From contig JALONH010000010.1 of NCBI GenBank assembly GCA_025455005.1, positions 35,221 through 99,220 of the forward strand: 64,000 nt of DNA. The letters run 5' to 3'. Source of the stretch: Cytophagaceae bacterium (lineage in GTDB: Bacteria; Bacteroidota; Bacteroidia; Cytophagales; Cytophagaceae). The translations under genes were made by a program, and so were the position numbers. Shown here in pieces: positions 36,922-46,852 of the stretch (the stretch's first letter is position 1; every line of letters starts with the position of its first letter). The notes beneath the pieces are model-generated. The model saw nothing but the letters and a program-made list of their open reading frames with translations, did not search any database and was not told where the DNA came from.

Positions 36922-38001
36922 TCAATTGTTTAACATGTTATAGTCCCAACTTTCGTTTTTAGAATAGCGAATCGTACCATTGACTACTTCTAAGGGACTG
37001 GGAATATTATTTAAATACAAACTTCCCGTTCCTAATCCTTGAGGCACATGAACTCGATAGGTTGAAGTATATTGTGTTATGGCATTCAATCCTATATTCG
37101 ATTCTAAAGCTGAGGTAATCCACCATTCTATTCCTCTGTGTTCAGCTAATTCTATCCATTCACTGCAGGCTCCAAATCCTCCCAAAAGCGTAGGCTTCAG
37201 AATAATATAGGAGGGATGAAGGGCTTCCAGTAAATTTTGTTTGGCTTCTCTATGATGTATTCCAATCAACTCTTCATCCAAGGCAATATCAATCGGAGCA
37301 TCTTTACACAAGCTTCGCATGATTTCACCTTGTCCGGGTTGTATCGGTTGTTCTATAGAGTGTATATCATACATACTCAATCGTTCTAATCGTTCCCAAA
37401 CATTGGCTTCTGTAAATGCTCCATTAGCATCTAAGCGTAATGTTACTTCTTGCTCCGAATATCGATCTCGTAACTCCTGTAAAACCCAACATTCCTTTTC
37501 AAAATCAATAGCCCCTACTTTAATTTTAATACAGGAAAATCCGGCTTTAATTTTTTGTAGTGCTTGAGCCAACATTTGCTCTGCCTCATTCATCCAAACT
37601 AATCCATTAATAGGTATTGCAAATCCTTGGGTCGTAAATGGTGTACGATAGATTATACGTTGTCCTCCGGTTAAAAAATCGTGGTGTAAAGTTTCTAGAC
37701 CCATCACTATAGAAGGGAAAGACGTAAGATCTAATTCCGGGATTAGAGATTCAACAAATGCATCTGTTTCCCACGCCGGAAGAGATCGTTGATGAATATG
37801 ATGGCATACTGCTGATAACTTTTCTTCAAAGTCCGGTGTGTCATCCGGACTTAAACCTTTTAAGGGCCCACACTCTCCATAAAAGACTTTGTCAAGATGT
37901 TCACCGATTAAAAACCAAGTATCCTTCGTATGTAATACCCCTCTGGACGTCCCTGCAGGAAAACCAAATTGTAATACATACTTTTTCCAATACACTTTCA
38001 T
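36922..38001 (-). CDS. menC: o-succinylbenzoate synthase
   Basis: 359 residues, enolase superfamily. It dehydrates SHCHC to o-succinylbenzoate in menaquinone synthesis. The catalytic Lys159 and Lys161 (CIKIKVG), metal ligands Asp191 (RLDANGAF), Glu217 (SIEQPI), Asp242 (ALDEEL), and Lys269 (ILKPTLLGG) are all in place, and the C-terminal [12 protein letters not shown] supports MenC over dipeptide epimerase. Its start overlaps the ABC ATPase stop by 4 bases (ATGA). No other men gene lies in the window. Confidence 0.93.
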   Translation of the reverse strand: MKVYWKKYVLQFGFPAGTSRGVLHTKDTWFLIGEHLDKVFYGECGPLKGLSPDDTPDFEEKLSAVCHHIHQRSLPAWETDAFVESLIPELDLTSFPSIVMGLETLHHDFLTGGQRIIYRTPFTTQGFAIPINGLVWMNEAEQMLAQALQKIKAGFSCIKIKVGAIDFEKECWVLQELRDRYSEQEVTLRLDANGAFTEANVWERLERLSMYDIHSIEQPIQPGQGEIMRSLCKDAPIDIALDEELIGIHHREAKQNLLEALHPSYIILKPTLLGGFGACSEWIELAEHRGIEWWITSALESNIGLNAITQYTSTYRVHVPQGLGTGSLYLNNIPSPLEVVNGTIRYSKNESWDYNMLNN

Positions 38002-39038
38002 ACATCCAAATTTTTATGATGTGGAAAAAAGAATAGATCCTCTCGGTCAAAGTGAACACCCACTCGTGTTCCTTTTTCAACTTCCCATTCGGAAGTATAA
38101 GCCTTTACTTGAATTTTATTATCTAATCGTATAAAGATTTTTTTTCGATCTCCTTGAAATTCCGTTCGGATAACGGTTCCTTTTATTCTTGCTCTCCCTT
38201 TTGTTCGAACGTCAACACGATCTGTTCGAATTCCTACGATACAATGTTGCCCTAATTCGGCTGTTATAGTAGCAGATCCTTTCATCGGAATATCATGTAA
38301 TTTAGACCATCTAAAAAAATTCATATCGCTAAATAAAGCTGCTACATAAGGAGATGCCGGTTGGTCATAAATTTCACTTGTACTACCCCACTGTTCTATT
38401 TTACCTTTTCGAAGTACCACTATATCATCGGCCAGTGCTAGAGCATCCGGTGTATAATGCGTTACAAAAACCAACGTATTTTTATTTTTTTGTAATGACT
38501 GAGTTAAAAAAAGTTTTATCTTATCTGTTAACAATATGTCTAAATTGCTAAATGGTTCATCCATTAACAATACAGTAGGATTCGCAGCTAAAGCGCAAGC
38601 AATGGCACATCGTTGTTGTTGACCTCCGGATAATGCCTGTGGTGGACTCTCCAAGTATGACTCAATGGATAAGGCTTTAGCTAACGTTTGAATAATAGTA
38701 TCTTGTTCTTCTGCTGAAAGAAAACGTAATTGATATATTAAATTTTCACGAATGGTAAAGTTTTTTTTCAATCCATAATCTTGCATCACCATGCGGATGT
38801 ATTCATTACCCGGAACTAAATTAAACGCCGGCCCTAAAATTTTTTTATTATCTAAACGAATGGTTCCTTCCAATGGATCCAATAAACCTGCCATTAATTT
38901 CAATAGAGTTGTTTTTCCACTACCACTCTCTCCTACGATGGCCAGACGTCTTCCGGAATTAACAGTAAAATGAATAGATTCAAGGGTATTGATTGGGGAA
39001 GTTGGGTATTTAAACGTTATATCTTGTACTGTTAACAT
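37998..39038 (-). CDS. orphan ABC ATPase with C-terminal TOBE-like domain
   Basis: 346 residues from the ATG at 39038 (MLTVQDITFKYP); the frame continues into the divergent nadE start and is trimmed. Walker A GESGSGKT (~36), signature LSGGQQQRCAIACALA, Walker B VLLMDEPFSNLD and the switch His in VFVTHY are intact. After the ATPase the last ~100 residues (VGIRTDRVDVRTKG, GTVIRTEFQGDRKKIFIRL) look like the TOBE regulatory domain of PotA/FbpC/MalK-type importers. No permease or binding protein is adjacent. It is the first gene of a coupled operon with menC and the VIT transporter. Confidence 0.86.
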   Translation of the reverse strand: MLTVQDITFKYPTSPINTLESIHFTVNSGRRLAIVGESGSGKTTLLKLMAGLLDPLEGTIRLDNKKILGPAFNLVPGNEYIRMVMQDYGLKKNFTIRENLIYQLRFLSAEEQDTIIQTLAKALSIESYLESPPQALSGGQQQRCAIACALAANPTVLLMDEPFSNLDILLTDKIKLFLTQSLQKNKNTLVFVTHYTPDALALADDIVVLRKGKIEQWGSTSEIYDQPASPYVAALFSDMNFFRWSKLHDIPMKGSATITAELGQHCIVGIRTDRVDVRTKGRARIKGTVIRTEFQGDRKKIFIRLDNKIQVKAYTSEWEVEKGTRVGVHFDREDLFFFPHHKNLDV

Positions 39039-39102
39039 ACCATTTAGCTTGGGTGTTCTGCAAGGTACAAAATTAATTCTATAAGATTTTGTATCTTTAG
39101 AC

Positions 39103-40983
39103 ATGAGTTTAACCCGAGTAGGCGGCGCTGCCGTTAATCAGATTCCGTTAGATTGGGAAGGGAATGCTTCTCGAATTATAGCAGCTATTGAAGAAGCAAA
39201 GTCATCCGGTATACATATTCTATGTTTACCGGAATTATGTATCACCGGATATGGATGCGAAGACTTATTTTTAAGTACTTGGTTTGTTCAAAAAGCACTA
39301 GACGTTTGTATCGAATTAATAAACTACACCTCCGATATTGCTGTTTGTATAGGATTACCCCTTGCATGGAAAGGGAAGGTCTACAATGCAGTTGCGGTGA
39401 TGGAAAATAAACAATTGCTTGGCTTTACATTAAAACAATTTTTGGCTAACGAAGGGGTACATTACGAACCTCGGTGGTTTACCCCATGGGAAAGAGGTCA
39501 AATAGATTCCATCACCCATAACGAAATCCGTTATGCTATTGGTGATATTCGGTATACTCTTAAAGGTGTGTATGTAGGATTTGAAATATGTGAAGATGCT
39601 TGGGTAGAAGACAGACCGGGAATATACCATCATAAAGAAGGGGTAGAATTAATTTTAAATCCAAGTGCCAGTCATTTTGCTTTTGGTAAATCTTCCATTC
39701 GTTATGGTTTAGTGCTTGGAGGTTCAGAACGATTTAATTGTACTTACGTCTATGCTAATTTATTAGGGAATGAAGCCGGTCGTATGATTTATGATGGAGA
39801 AGTATTGGTAGCTCATCAAGGTCGATTAATACAACGAAATGATCGCTTATCCTTTAAAGATGTTAATTGCATATATGCAGATATCGATTTTACATCAAAA
39901 AAAGCACCGGAGGTCAATATCAACCACGATGATTTAGCTAAAGAATATGAATTTTGGGAAGCTACAGCATTGGGTTTATTTGATTACATGCGAAAAAGTA
40001 AAAGCAAAGGCTTTGTACTCTCCTTAAGCGGTGGTGCAGACTCTTCTGCTTGTGCTATCATGGTAGCGGAAATGATTCGTAAAGGTGTCAAGGAACTTGG
40101 GATAGAGGCTTTTATTCAAAAATCCGACTGTTCCTCTTTGTTTTCAGGGATAGATTGGAAAAACCACACAGTTGAGGAGCAGTGTCGTATGGTAACTTCT
40201 AAACTGCTACTCACTGCCTATCAATCTACACAACATTCCGGGAATGCAACCCTACATTCTGCTCAAACCCTTGCTGAATCTATAGGAGCTACATTTTATA
40301 ATTGGAGTGTAGAAGAACAAGTTCAATTGAATATCCAAAAGGTAGAAGCCGCCATAGGTCGTAACTTAACATGGGAAACCGATGATATAACGTTACAAAA
40401 TATCCAAGCTCGAAGTCGAGCTCCTATGGTTTGGATGCTGGCAAATATTCAGCGTTCGTTGTTACTTACCACCTCTAATCGAAGTGAAGGTGACGTAGGG
40501 TACGCTACGATGGATGGAGATACTGCAGGCAGTATCGCTCCTATTGCCGGAGTAGACAAACATTTTATTCGTCAGTGGTTAATCTGGGCGGAGAAAGAAA
40601 AAGGATATTCAGGTCTGCATCCCGTTAATCAACTTCAACCGACTGCCGAACTCCGTCCGATTGAAAAAGTACAAACGGATGAGAAAGACCTTATGCCTTA
40701 TGACATATTAGTACAAATAGAACGTTTAGCCATTAAACATAGACAATCACCTGTAGATATTTATTCTACTCTAGCTTCAGACATTCGATATCCAAAGCAA
40801 CAATGGAAAGACTGGATTGATAAATTTTTCCGAATGTGGAGTTACAACCAATGGAAACGAGAACGAATAGCACCGTCTTTTCATTTAGATGATTTTAATG
40901 TGGATCCAAAATCCTGGTGTCGATTTCCCATTCTAAACTATTCGTTTGATGTAGAGTTAAAGGAGCTTAAATCAAAAGTGTAG
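39103..40983 (+). CDS. nadE: glutamine-dependent NAD synthetase
   Basis: 626 residues, long form. It makes NAD from deamido-NAD, ATP and glutamine. The N-terminal nitrilase-type glutaminase domain shows Glu44 (LPELCITGYGCED), Lys111 (FTLKQFLANEG) and Cys163 (GFEICEDAW), the catalytic triad. The C-terminal synthetase domain has the P-loop LSLSGGADSSA (~307-317) and TSNRSEGDVGYAT. It starts 64 bases from the divergent ABC ATPase. It is followed 7 bases later by the sua5 gene, probably one transcript. Confidence 0.97.
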   Translation: MSLTRVGGAAVNQIPLDWEGNASRIIAAIEEAKSSGIHILCLPELCITGYGCEDLFLSTWFVQKALDVCIELINYTSDIAVCIGLPLAWKGKVYNAVAVMENKQLLGFTLKQFLANEGVHYEPRWFTPWERGQIDSITHNEIRYAIGDIRYTLKGVYVGFEICEDAWVEDRPGIYHHKEGVELILNPSASHFAFGKSSIRYGLVLGGSERFNCTYVYANLLGNEAGRMIYDGEVLVAHQGRLIQRNDRLSFKDVNCIYADIDFTSKKAPEVNINHDDLAKEYEFWEATALGLFDYMRKSKSKGFVLSLSGGADSSACAIMVAEMIRKGVKELGIEAFIQKSDCSSLFSGIDWKNHTVEEQCRMVTSKLLLTAYQSTQHSGNATLHSAQTLAESIGATFYNWSVEEQVQLNIQKVEAAIGRNLTWETDDITLQNIQARSRAPMVWMLANIQRSLLLTTSNRSEGDVGYATMDGDTAGSIAPIAGVDKHFIRQWLIWAEKEKGYSGLHPVNQLQPTAELRPIEKVQTDEKDLMPYDILVQIERLAIKHRQSPVDIYSTLASDIRYPKQQWKDWIDKFFRMWSYNQWKRERIAPSFHLDDFNVDPKSWCRFPILNYSFDVELKELKSKV

Positions 40984-40990
40984 ACGTATC

Positions 40991-41947
40991 ATGCAATCAA
41001 TAGGGACCGATATACAAAAGGCAAAAGCAATAATAGAACAAAATGGGTTGGTTGCGGTACCCACTGAAACCGTTTACGGATTAGCAGCCAATGGATTAGA
41101 AGAAAGTGCGGTTGCTAAGATTTTTGCAGCAAAAAAACGACCTACTTTTGATCCTTTAATCTTACACATTCCTTCTGCTCATAACCTTTCGCGTTATGTG
41201 CAGCATGTTCCGGATGTAGTACAAACATTAATAGATAGGTTTTGGCCGGGCCCCTTAACGGTTCTGTTAGAAAAAAAAGACAATATACCGGATCTTGTTA
41301 CAAGTGGATTACCTACTGTGGCCTTTCGTGTACCGAATCATGCGGTCACATTAGAATTATTAAGAAGTCTTGACTTCCCGTTAGCAGCACCTAGCGCCAA
41401 TCCATTTGGTTACATATCCCCTACTACAGCTCAACATGTAGCCGACCAATTGGCGTCTGAAGTGGATTATATACTGGATGGCGGTGCTTGTACGGTTGGA
41501 GTAGAGTCAACTATAGTAGGGGTTGAAGGAAACCAAGTAGTGGTTTATCGACTAGGAGGATTATCAATTGAATCGATTGAATCCATCATAGGACAAGTAG
41601 TAATTCGATCCCACTCTAGTTCTAACCCCAAAGCACCGGGGATGTTAGAAAGCCACTACGCACCCGGTAAACCGGTTTATATAGGTTCTATTACTGAATT
41701 AATTCCTCAATTTAAGGGAAAGCGAATCGGTATTCTCTCCTTTCAAGAAACCTACACCGGATGTGATGCAATAGAAGTATTAAGTCCAAGTGGTAACATG
41801 ATAGAAGCGGCAACACATTTATTCGCCGCTATGCGAAGATTAGATGCTTCGGCTATCGATTTAATTTTAACGGAAAAGTTTCCCGATTACACCTTAGGAA
41901 AGGCCATTAACGACCGATTACAACGCGCTGCAGTAACACTTCATTAA
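40991..41947 (+). CDS. L-threonylcarbamoyladenylate synthase (Sua5 type)
   Basis: 318 residues. It makes threonylcarbamoyl-AMP for the t6A37 tRNA modification. The YrdC domain covers residues 1-~200: VPTETVYGLAANG, KKRPTFDPLILHI, FWPGPLTVLL and APSANPFGYISPTTAQHV. A linker with KAPGMLESHYAPGKPV leads to the C-terminal Sua5 domain, so this is the long Sua5 form rather than short TsaC. TsaE, which acts later in the same pathway, is encoded at 57347. Confidence 0.95.
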   Translation: MQSIGTDIQKAKAIIEQNGLVAVPTETVYGLAANGLEESAVAKIFAAKKRPTFDPLILHIPSAHNLSRYVQHVPDVVQTLIDRFWPGPLTVLLEKKDNIPDLVTSGLPTVAFRVPNHAVTLELLRSLDFPLAAPSANPFGYISPTTAQHVADQLASEVDYILDGGACTVGVESTIVGVEGNQVVVYRLGGLSIESIESIIGQVVIRSHSSSNPKAPGMLESHYAPGKPVYIGSITELIPQFKGKRIGILSFQETYTGCDAIEVLSPSGNMIEAATHLFAAMRRLDASAIDLILTEKFPDYTLGKAINDRLQRAAVTLH

Positions 41948-42016
41948 ATCTTTTTATTCTTGCATATCGAAGAATCTATCTGTAACTTTCAACAATAAAA
42001 TAAAATATACAAGCGC

Positions 42017-43144
42017 ATGTTAGGATTTATTTGGGATGTGTCTCCCGGAATCGTTCGTCTAGGAAATTTTGAATTACATTGGTATAGCATTTTCTTCGCA
42101 TTAGCCTTCTTTTTAGGTTATAAAATATTAAGTTCTATTTACACATCTGAAGGAAAAAATCCCGAAAATGTAGATGATCTTTCGATCTATATGTTCGTTG
42201 CTGTTTTAGTTGGTGCTCGTGTAGGACATTGTGTCTTCTATGATTGGGAATATTTCTCTCAACACCCATTAGAAATTCTTTTACCTTTCCGTTTCGATCC
42301 CGCATTCGAGTTTACAGGGTTTCAAGGATTAGCCAGTCATGGTGCGGCAGTAGGTATATTACTTGCCCTTTATCTATATTCCAGAAAACATAAGGACCAA
42401 TCTTATTTGTATATATTAGACCGTATGGTCATTGTAATTGCATTAGCTGGTGCTTGCATTCGAATGGGAAATTTGATGAATTCCGAAATCATAGGTAAAC
42501 CCTATTCCGGATTCCCATCGTTTATTTTTGCACATCCAGTAGAACAAAAACTTAAAAATGATTTAAAATCTTCTGTAATTCTTGGGGTTGATTTTAACAC
42601 TACAGGAAAGGATACCACCATCATGAATAAAACGGTTATTCCAATGGATATGACCTTACATATTAAAAATGTAGACTCTGTGGAAGCATTTGTTAAAGAT
42701 GCCGTTTGGTCCAGTATTTTCAACTGGAGTGAATACGGCACCTATGTCATGTTGCCTATATCCTTACAGAATGATGGCTATCAAGATTTAGTATTAAAAA
42801 ATATAGAAACATTACCGGATCAATCTTATAAGGTGACGACATCTCTTTATGGGATACCGAGACATCCGGCACAATTATATGAAGCCATCAGCTGTTTGAT
42901 TTTATTTTTACTACTATATCGAATGTATAAAAGATATGGCGCATCCTTACCACAAGGACGTATCTTTGGATGGTTTTGTATTATTGTTTTTGGTCTACGA
43001 TTTTTTTACGAGTTTTTAAAAGAAAATCAAGTAGCTTTTGAAGACGGAATGCAATGGAATATGGGGCAATGGTTAAGTATTCCTTTAGTTGTAGTCGGAA
43101 TGATAACATTGTACAGAAGTTATACTCAAAAAAATGTCGGATAA
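42017..43144 (+). CDS. lgt: prolipoprotein diacylglyceryl transferase
   Basis: 375 residues. It transfers diacylglycerol to the lipobox Cys of prolipoproteins at the inner membrane. Several membrane segments and the signature [10 protein letters not shown] are present, as are [13 protein letters not shown] and RHPAQLYEA. Between those last two motifs there is a soluble insertion of about 90 residues (from GKPYSG to SLYGIP) that canonical Lgt lacks; related extensions are known in Bacteroidota. The start follows sua5 by 69 bases and the gene overlaps yidD by 11 bases. Lipoprotein substrates in this window include GH3, DUF1573 and the 24703 gene. Confidence 0.95.
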   Translation: MLGFIWDVSPGIVRLGNFELHWYSIFFALAFFLGYKILSSIYTSEGKNPENVDDLSIYMFVAVLVGARVGHCVFYDWEYFSQHPLEILLPFRFDPAFEFTGFQGLASHGAAVGILLALYLYSRKHKDQSYLYILDRMVIVIALAGACIRMGNLMNSEIIGKPYSGFPSFIFAHPVEQKLKNDLKSSVILGVDFNTTGKDTTIMNKTVIPMDMTLHIKNVDSVEAFVKDAVWSSIFNWSEYGTYVMLPISLQNDGYQDLVLKNIETLPDQSYKVTTSLYGIPRHPAQLYEAISCLILFLLLYRMYKRYGASLPQGRIFGWFCIIVFGLRFFYEFLKENQVAFEDGMQWNMGQWLSIPLVVVGMITLYRSYTQKNVG

Positions 43145-43388
43145 TAAAACACCTTTAAAAAAGGATAGGATCGGCAGGGGTAATTATCTATTACTCCTGC
43201 CGATTCGTTTTTATAAATATGTGCTATCGCCTATGCTTCCCGGAGCCTGCCGATACATGCCTACTTGTTCTGAGTATTGTGAACAAGCCATTCAGAAACA
43301 TGGAGCTATTAAAGGCTTTTGGTTAGGCACAAAACGGATTTGCAGATGCCACCCCTGGGGAGGACATGGATACGATCCGGTTCCTTAA
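43134..43388 (+). CDS. yidD: membrane protein insertion efficiency factor YidD
   Basis: 84 residues. The family core [28 protein letters not shown] with CxxxPTCSxY and the C-terminal [17 protein letters not shown] is complete. It assists YidC-dependent insertion at the inner membrane. It overlaps lgt by 11 bases and converges with acs, overlapping by 4 bases. No yidC in the window. Confidence 0.96.
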   Translation: MSDNKTPLKKDRIGRGNYLLLLPIRFYKYVLSPMLPGACRYMPTCSEYCEQAIQKHGAIKGFWLGTKRICRCHPWGGHGYDPVP

Positions 43389-45289
43389 CCTAAGGCTATT
43401 ATTTTTTCTTTTATTCCTTCGATTACTCCCGGGTCCAGTAAGGTGGAGGTATCGCCTAATTGATGAAATTCGCCTTCTGCCATTTTACGGAGTATACGGC
43501 GCATGATTTTTCCTGAACGTGTTTTGGGCAATCCCGAAACTATTACGATTTTATCCGGCTTGGCTATTGGGCCTATCACTTTCGTTACCATTTGTAGAAT
43601 ATCACGTTTAATCGCCTCCTCATTCGACTCGCTAGGTGTACAAATCACATACGCAAAAATTCCTTGTCCTTTTATATCATGAGGGAAACCTACAACTGCA
43701 GATTCAACAACATCAACTTGTTCATTTATGGCACTTTCAATTTCAGCCGTTCCTAATCGATGCCCGGAAACGTTGATTACATCATCTACTCGACCAATAA
43801 TTCGATAGTACCCATTATGGTCACGCTTACACCCATCCCCTGTAAAATATAAATTAGGATATGCTGCAAAGTACGTTTGTTGACAACGTTGATGATCTCC
43901 CCATGTTGTTCGAAGTATAGATGGCCATGGAAACTTCAAACAAAGATTTCCTTCTACTTCGTTTCCTTCTAAAATCGTCCCATTGGCATCCACTAATACC
44001 GGCTGTACTCCTGGTAAAGGCAGCGTAGCATATGAAGGTATTAAAGGAGTTATGTTAGCTAATGGAGATATCAAAATACCACCGGTTTCTGTTTGCCACC
44101 ACGTATCTACGATGGGACACTGTTGATTACCAATTGTATCATGATACCAATGCCATGCTTCTTCATTGATTGGTTCTCCAACAGAACCTAATACTTTTAA
44201 ACTCGACAGATTATATTGTTTGGGTATCGATGTTCCAAAGCTCATTAAAGATCGAATAGCAGTAGGTGCGGTATAAAAATGAGTAACGTTATATTTCTCT
44301 ACTATTTCCCAAAAACGACCCGGTGTTGGATGCGTAGGGATACCTTCAAAGATGACTTGAGTAGCGCCATTCAACATCGGACCATATACTACATAACTGT
44401 GACCGGTAATCCATCCAATATCTGCCGTACAGAAATAAATATCTCCGGGTTGGTATTGAAATACGTGAGCAAAAGAAAAAGCAGAATAGACCATATACCC
44501 ACCTATCGTATGAACTACGCCTTTGGGCTTTCCGGTAGAACCGGAAGTATATAAGATAAATAAGGGATCTTCACTGTCCATCGCTTCGGATACATACACA
44601 CTGGATGCTTGTTCCATAGCGGTAGCCCAATAGTCATCACGACCTTCTTTGAATGCTATGGTTTCATTTGTTCGTTGGTAAACAAGGACATGCTGAACAG
44701 AAGGAACATGTTCTAACGCTTCGTCCACTATCGACTTAATAGGAATCGTTTTTTGACCTCTAAATGCACCATCACTCGTAATGACCATGGTAGCTCCGCA
44801 ATCGTTCATTCGTTCTGCTAAGGATTGTGCTGAGAATCCTGCGAAAACAACAGAATGGATGGCGCCTATTCTCGCACATGCTAATACCGCTATAGCCAAT
44901 TCAGGAATCATAGGCATATACAGACAAATTCGATCGCCTTTTTTAATCCCTTTGGATTTTAGAACACCTACTAATCGGCATACTTGTTCGTATACCTCAA
45001 GGTAGGTATACACTTGTCGAGCTTCTTCTGGATGATTGGGTTCAAAATAAAATGCCACTTTATCCGGATGCGTTTGAACATGTCGGTCTAAAATAGAATC
45101 TGTAATATTTAATTTACCGTTTACAAACCATTGAACAGAAGGTTCTGTAAAATTCCAATCTAAAACCTTTGACCATTTTTCTTTCCATAAAAATTGAGCT
45201 GCTTGGTTTTCCCAATACGCCTCCGGTTGGGTGATACTTTGTTCGTATGCTTCTAAATATTGCTCAAAGGATTGTATCGGCGTGATCAT
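43385..45289 (-). CDS. acs: acetyl-CoA synthetase
   Basis: 634 residues. It activates acetate to acetyl-CoA through acetyl-AMP. AMP-binding motifs are [26 protein letters not shown] and [20 protein letters not shown]. The C-terminal [12 protein letters not shown] contains the Lys that is acetylated in Acs and reactivated by sirtuins; a sirtuin gene lies at 35447. It is transcribed alone, divergent from the BamA/TamA-like gene, with 74 bases between. Confidence 0.96.
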   Translation of the reverse strand: MITPIQSFEQYLEAYEQSITQPEAYWENQAAQFLWKEKWSKVLDWNFTEPSVQWFVNGKLNITDSILDRHVQTHPDKVAFYFEPNHPEEARQVYTYLEVYEQVCRLVGVLKSKGIKKGDRICLYMPMIPELAIAVLACARIGAIHSVVFAGFSAQSLAERMNDCGATMVITSDGAFRGQKTIPIKSIVDEALEHVPSVQHVLVYQRTNETIAFKEGRDDYWATAMEQASSVYVSEAMDSEDPLFILYTSGSTGKPKGVVHTIGGYMVYSAFSFAHVFQYQPGDIYFCTADIGWITGHSYVVYGPMLNGATQVIFEGIPTHPTPGRFWEIVEKYNVTHFYTAPTAIRSLMSFGTSIPKQYNLSSLKVLGSVGEPINEEAWHWYHDTIGNQQCPIVDTWWQTETGGILISPLANITPLIPSYATLPLPGVQPVLVDANGTILEGNEVEGNLCLKFPWPSILRTTWGDHQRCQQTYFAAYPNLYFTGDGCKRDHNGYYRIIGRVDDVINVSGHRLGTAEIESAINEQVDVVESAVVGFPHDIKGQGIFAYVICTPSESNEEAIKRDILQMVTKVIGPIAKPDKIVIVSGLPKTRSGKIMRRILRKMAEGEFHQLGDTSTLLDPGVIEGIKEKIIALG

Positions 45290-45363
45290 CTTTCGTTGTT
45301 TTGGAGTCGAAGTTAAGCTGTAAATTAAAAAAAAATGACTAGATTTCTATACCTTTACTATCC

Positions 45364-46776
45364 GTGCGAATCGTATTGAATCTATATAGTTTTCTTTTTT
45401 TATGTTGGGGCATACTCCCCGGTGCTTTGCAAGCACAGTCCGACACCATTTATTCCATTCAAACTATCCTCATTCAAGGTAATGATAAAACAAAAGCTTC
45501 CATTATCGAACGAGAATTAAATATAAAAGTTGGTGATCGATTATCACCGAATCTATTAAAAGAATCTATCCGTAAATCCGAACAACGTATTTTTAACACC
45601 GGTTTATTTTTAGACGTTCACATCCATTTTCAATCGGACAGCTCCTATCATACCACCCTGATCGTTGAGGTGAAAGAACGGTGGTATACTTTTATCGTTC
45701 CGTTAATAGGCTTGGCCGATCGTAACTTTACGGAATGGTGGGTCGAGCGAAATCGGGACTTGAGTCGATTAGAACTCGGTGCGTATTGGGTACAAAAAAA
45801 TATGCGCGGTAGAAATGAAACACTGAAAGTAAGAGGAGAATTTGGTTTTGTAAAAAAAGCTGAAATCACATACTCCATTCCGTACATTGATCGAAAAAAG
45901 AAAATGGGGATTCAATTCTATACCGGTTGGATAGCCAATAGACAAATACCTTTAGAAACTATAGATAATAAACTTTTTTATTTTGAAGATGAAGCAACAC
46001 GACAACTAGCTCGTATTCGAAGAAGTATTGCTTTTACTTTTATTTATCGAAACAACTTTTATACCCAACATCAATGGGGGGTGAACTACACCTTAAACAC
46101 GATTCGGGATACCATTGCAGAACGAAACCCTAGATACTTTCTTGACACCTTAGACAAACAATCTTTTGTAGGTCTAAAGTATTCGTTTATTGTAGACAAA
46201 CGAGATATACAATTTTATGCTACGAAAGGACATTTGATTCGATTAGATATAGAAAATATGGGACTTGGGTTATCCAATTCCCTTAATATGACCTTTTTAA
46301 AAGGTGAGTTGACCGGGTTTCAACAATGGAGCAAACGAATTTTTACCGCCTACTCCATTCGAGCTAAGTACAGTTTACCTTTAAGCCAACCCTACTTCAA
46401 CCAAAGGGGTTTAGGATACGAAAAGGATGCCCTCAGTGGTTATGAATTATTTGTAATCGATGGTCAACATTTTCTCTTACAAAAAATTCAATGGAAACTT
46501 CAACTTCTGAATTGGAAGAAAACCATTGCTACCATACCGGATAAACGATTTAGTACCATTCCCCTTCAAATATGGGTGAAAGCATATGTGGACATGGGCT
46601 ATGTTTGGGATTATTCGGGTATAACCGGAAATAAAGCCCTTGCCAATCAATACTTAGCAGGAGGAGGCGTAGGAGTAGACATCGTATCCTTTTATGATTT
46701 TGTATGCCGTTTTGAATATAGTATCAATCGCCAAGGAGACACCGGATTTTATATTAATTTTAAAGCCGCTATCTAG
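45364..46776 (+). CDS. BamA/TamA-like outer-membrane protein with one POTRA domain
   Basis: 470 residues. The only plausible start is a GTG at 45364, giving the signal peptide MRIVLNLYSFLFLCWGILPGALQAQ; no ATG is available. Residues ~30-105 form a POTRA domain (IYSIQTILIQGNDKTKASIIERE). The rest is a barrel of the bacterial surface antigen/Omp85 type, with a late GGGVGVDIVSFYDF strand and ending in FYINFKAAI. It is shorter than BamA. It may be a dedicated assembly or export pore. A -7-like box TACCTTTA (45350-45357) lies only 6 bases before the GTG, so the mRNA may be leaderless. Confidence 0.8.
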   Translation: MRIVLNLYSFLFLCWGILPGALQAQSDTIYSIQTILIQGNDKTKASIIERELNIKVGDRLSPNLLKESIRKSEQRIFNTGLFLDVHIHFQSDSSYHTTLIVEVKERWYTFIVPLIGLADRNFTEWWVERNRDLSRLELGAYWVQKNMRGRNETLKVRGEFGFVKKAEITYSIPYIDRKKKMGIQFYTGWIANRQIPLETIDNKLFYFEDEATRQLARIRRSIAFTFIYRNNFYTQHQWGVNYTLNTIRDTIAERNPRYFLDTLDKQSFVGLKYSFIVDKRDIQFYATKGHLIRLDIENMGLGLSNSLNMTFLKGELTGFQQWSKRIFTAYSIRAKYSLPLSQPYFNQRGLGYEKDALSGYELFVIDGQHFLLQKIQWKLQLLNWKKTIATIPDKRFSTIPLQIWVKAYVDMGYVWDYSGITGNKALANQYLAGGGVGVDIVSFYDFVCRFEYSINRQGDTGFYINFKAAI

Positions 46777-46852
46777 TTACCTTATCTCGCAATCTTCTTG
46801 TATCATATATCACAATAATTGTATATTTAACGTTTGTAGAAAAATATAACGT

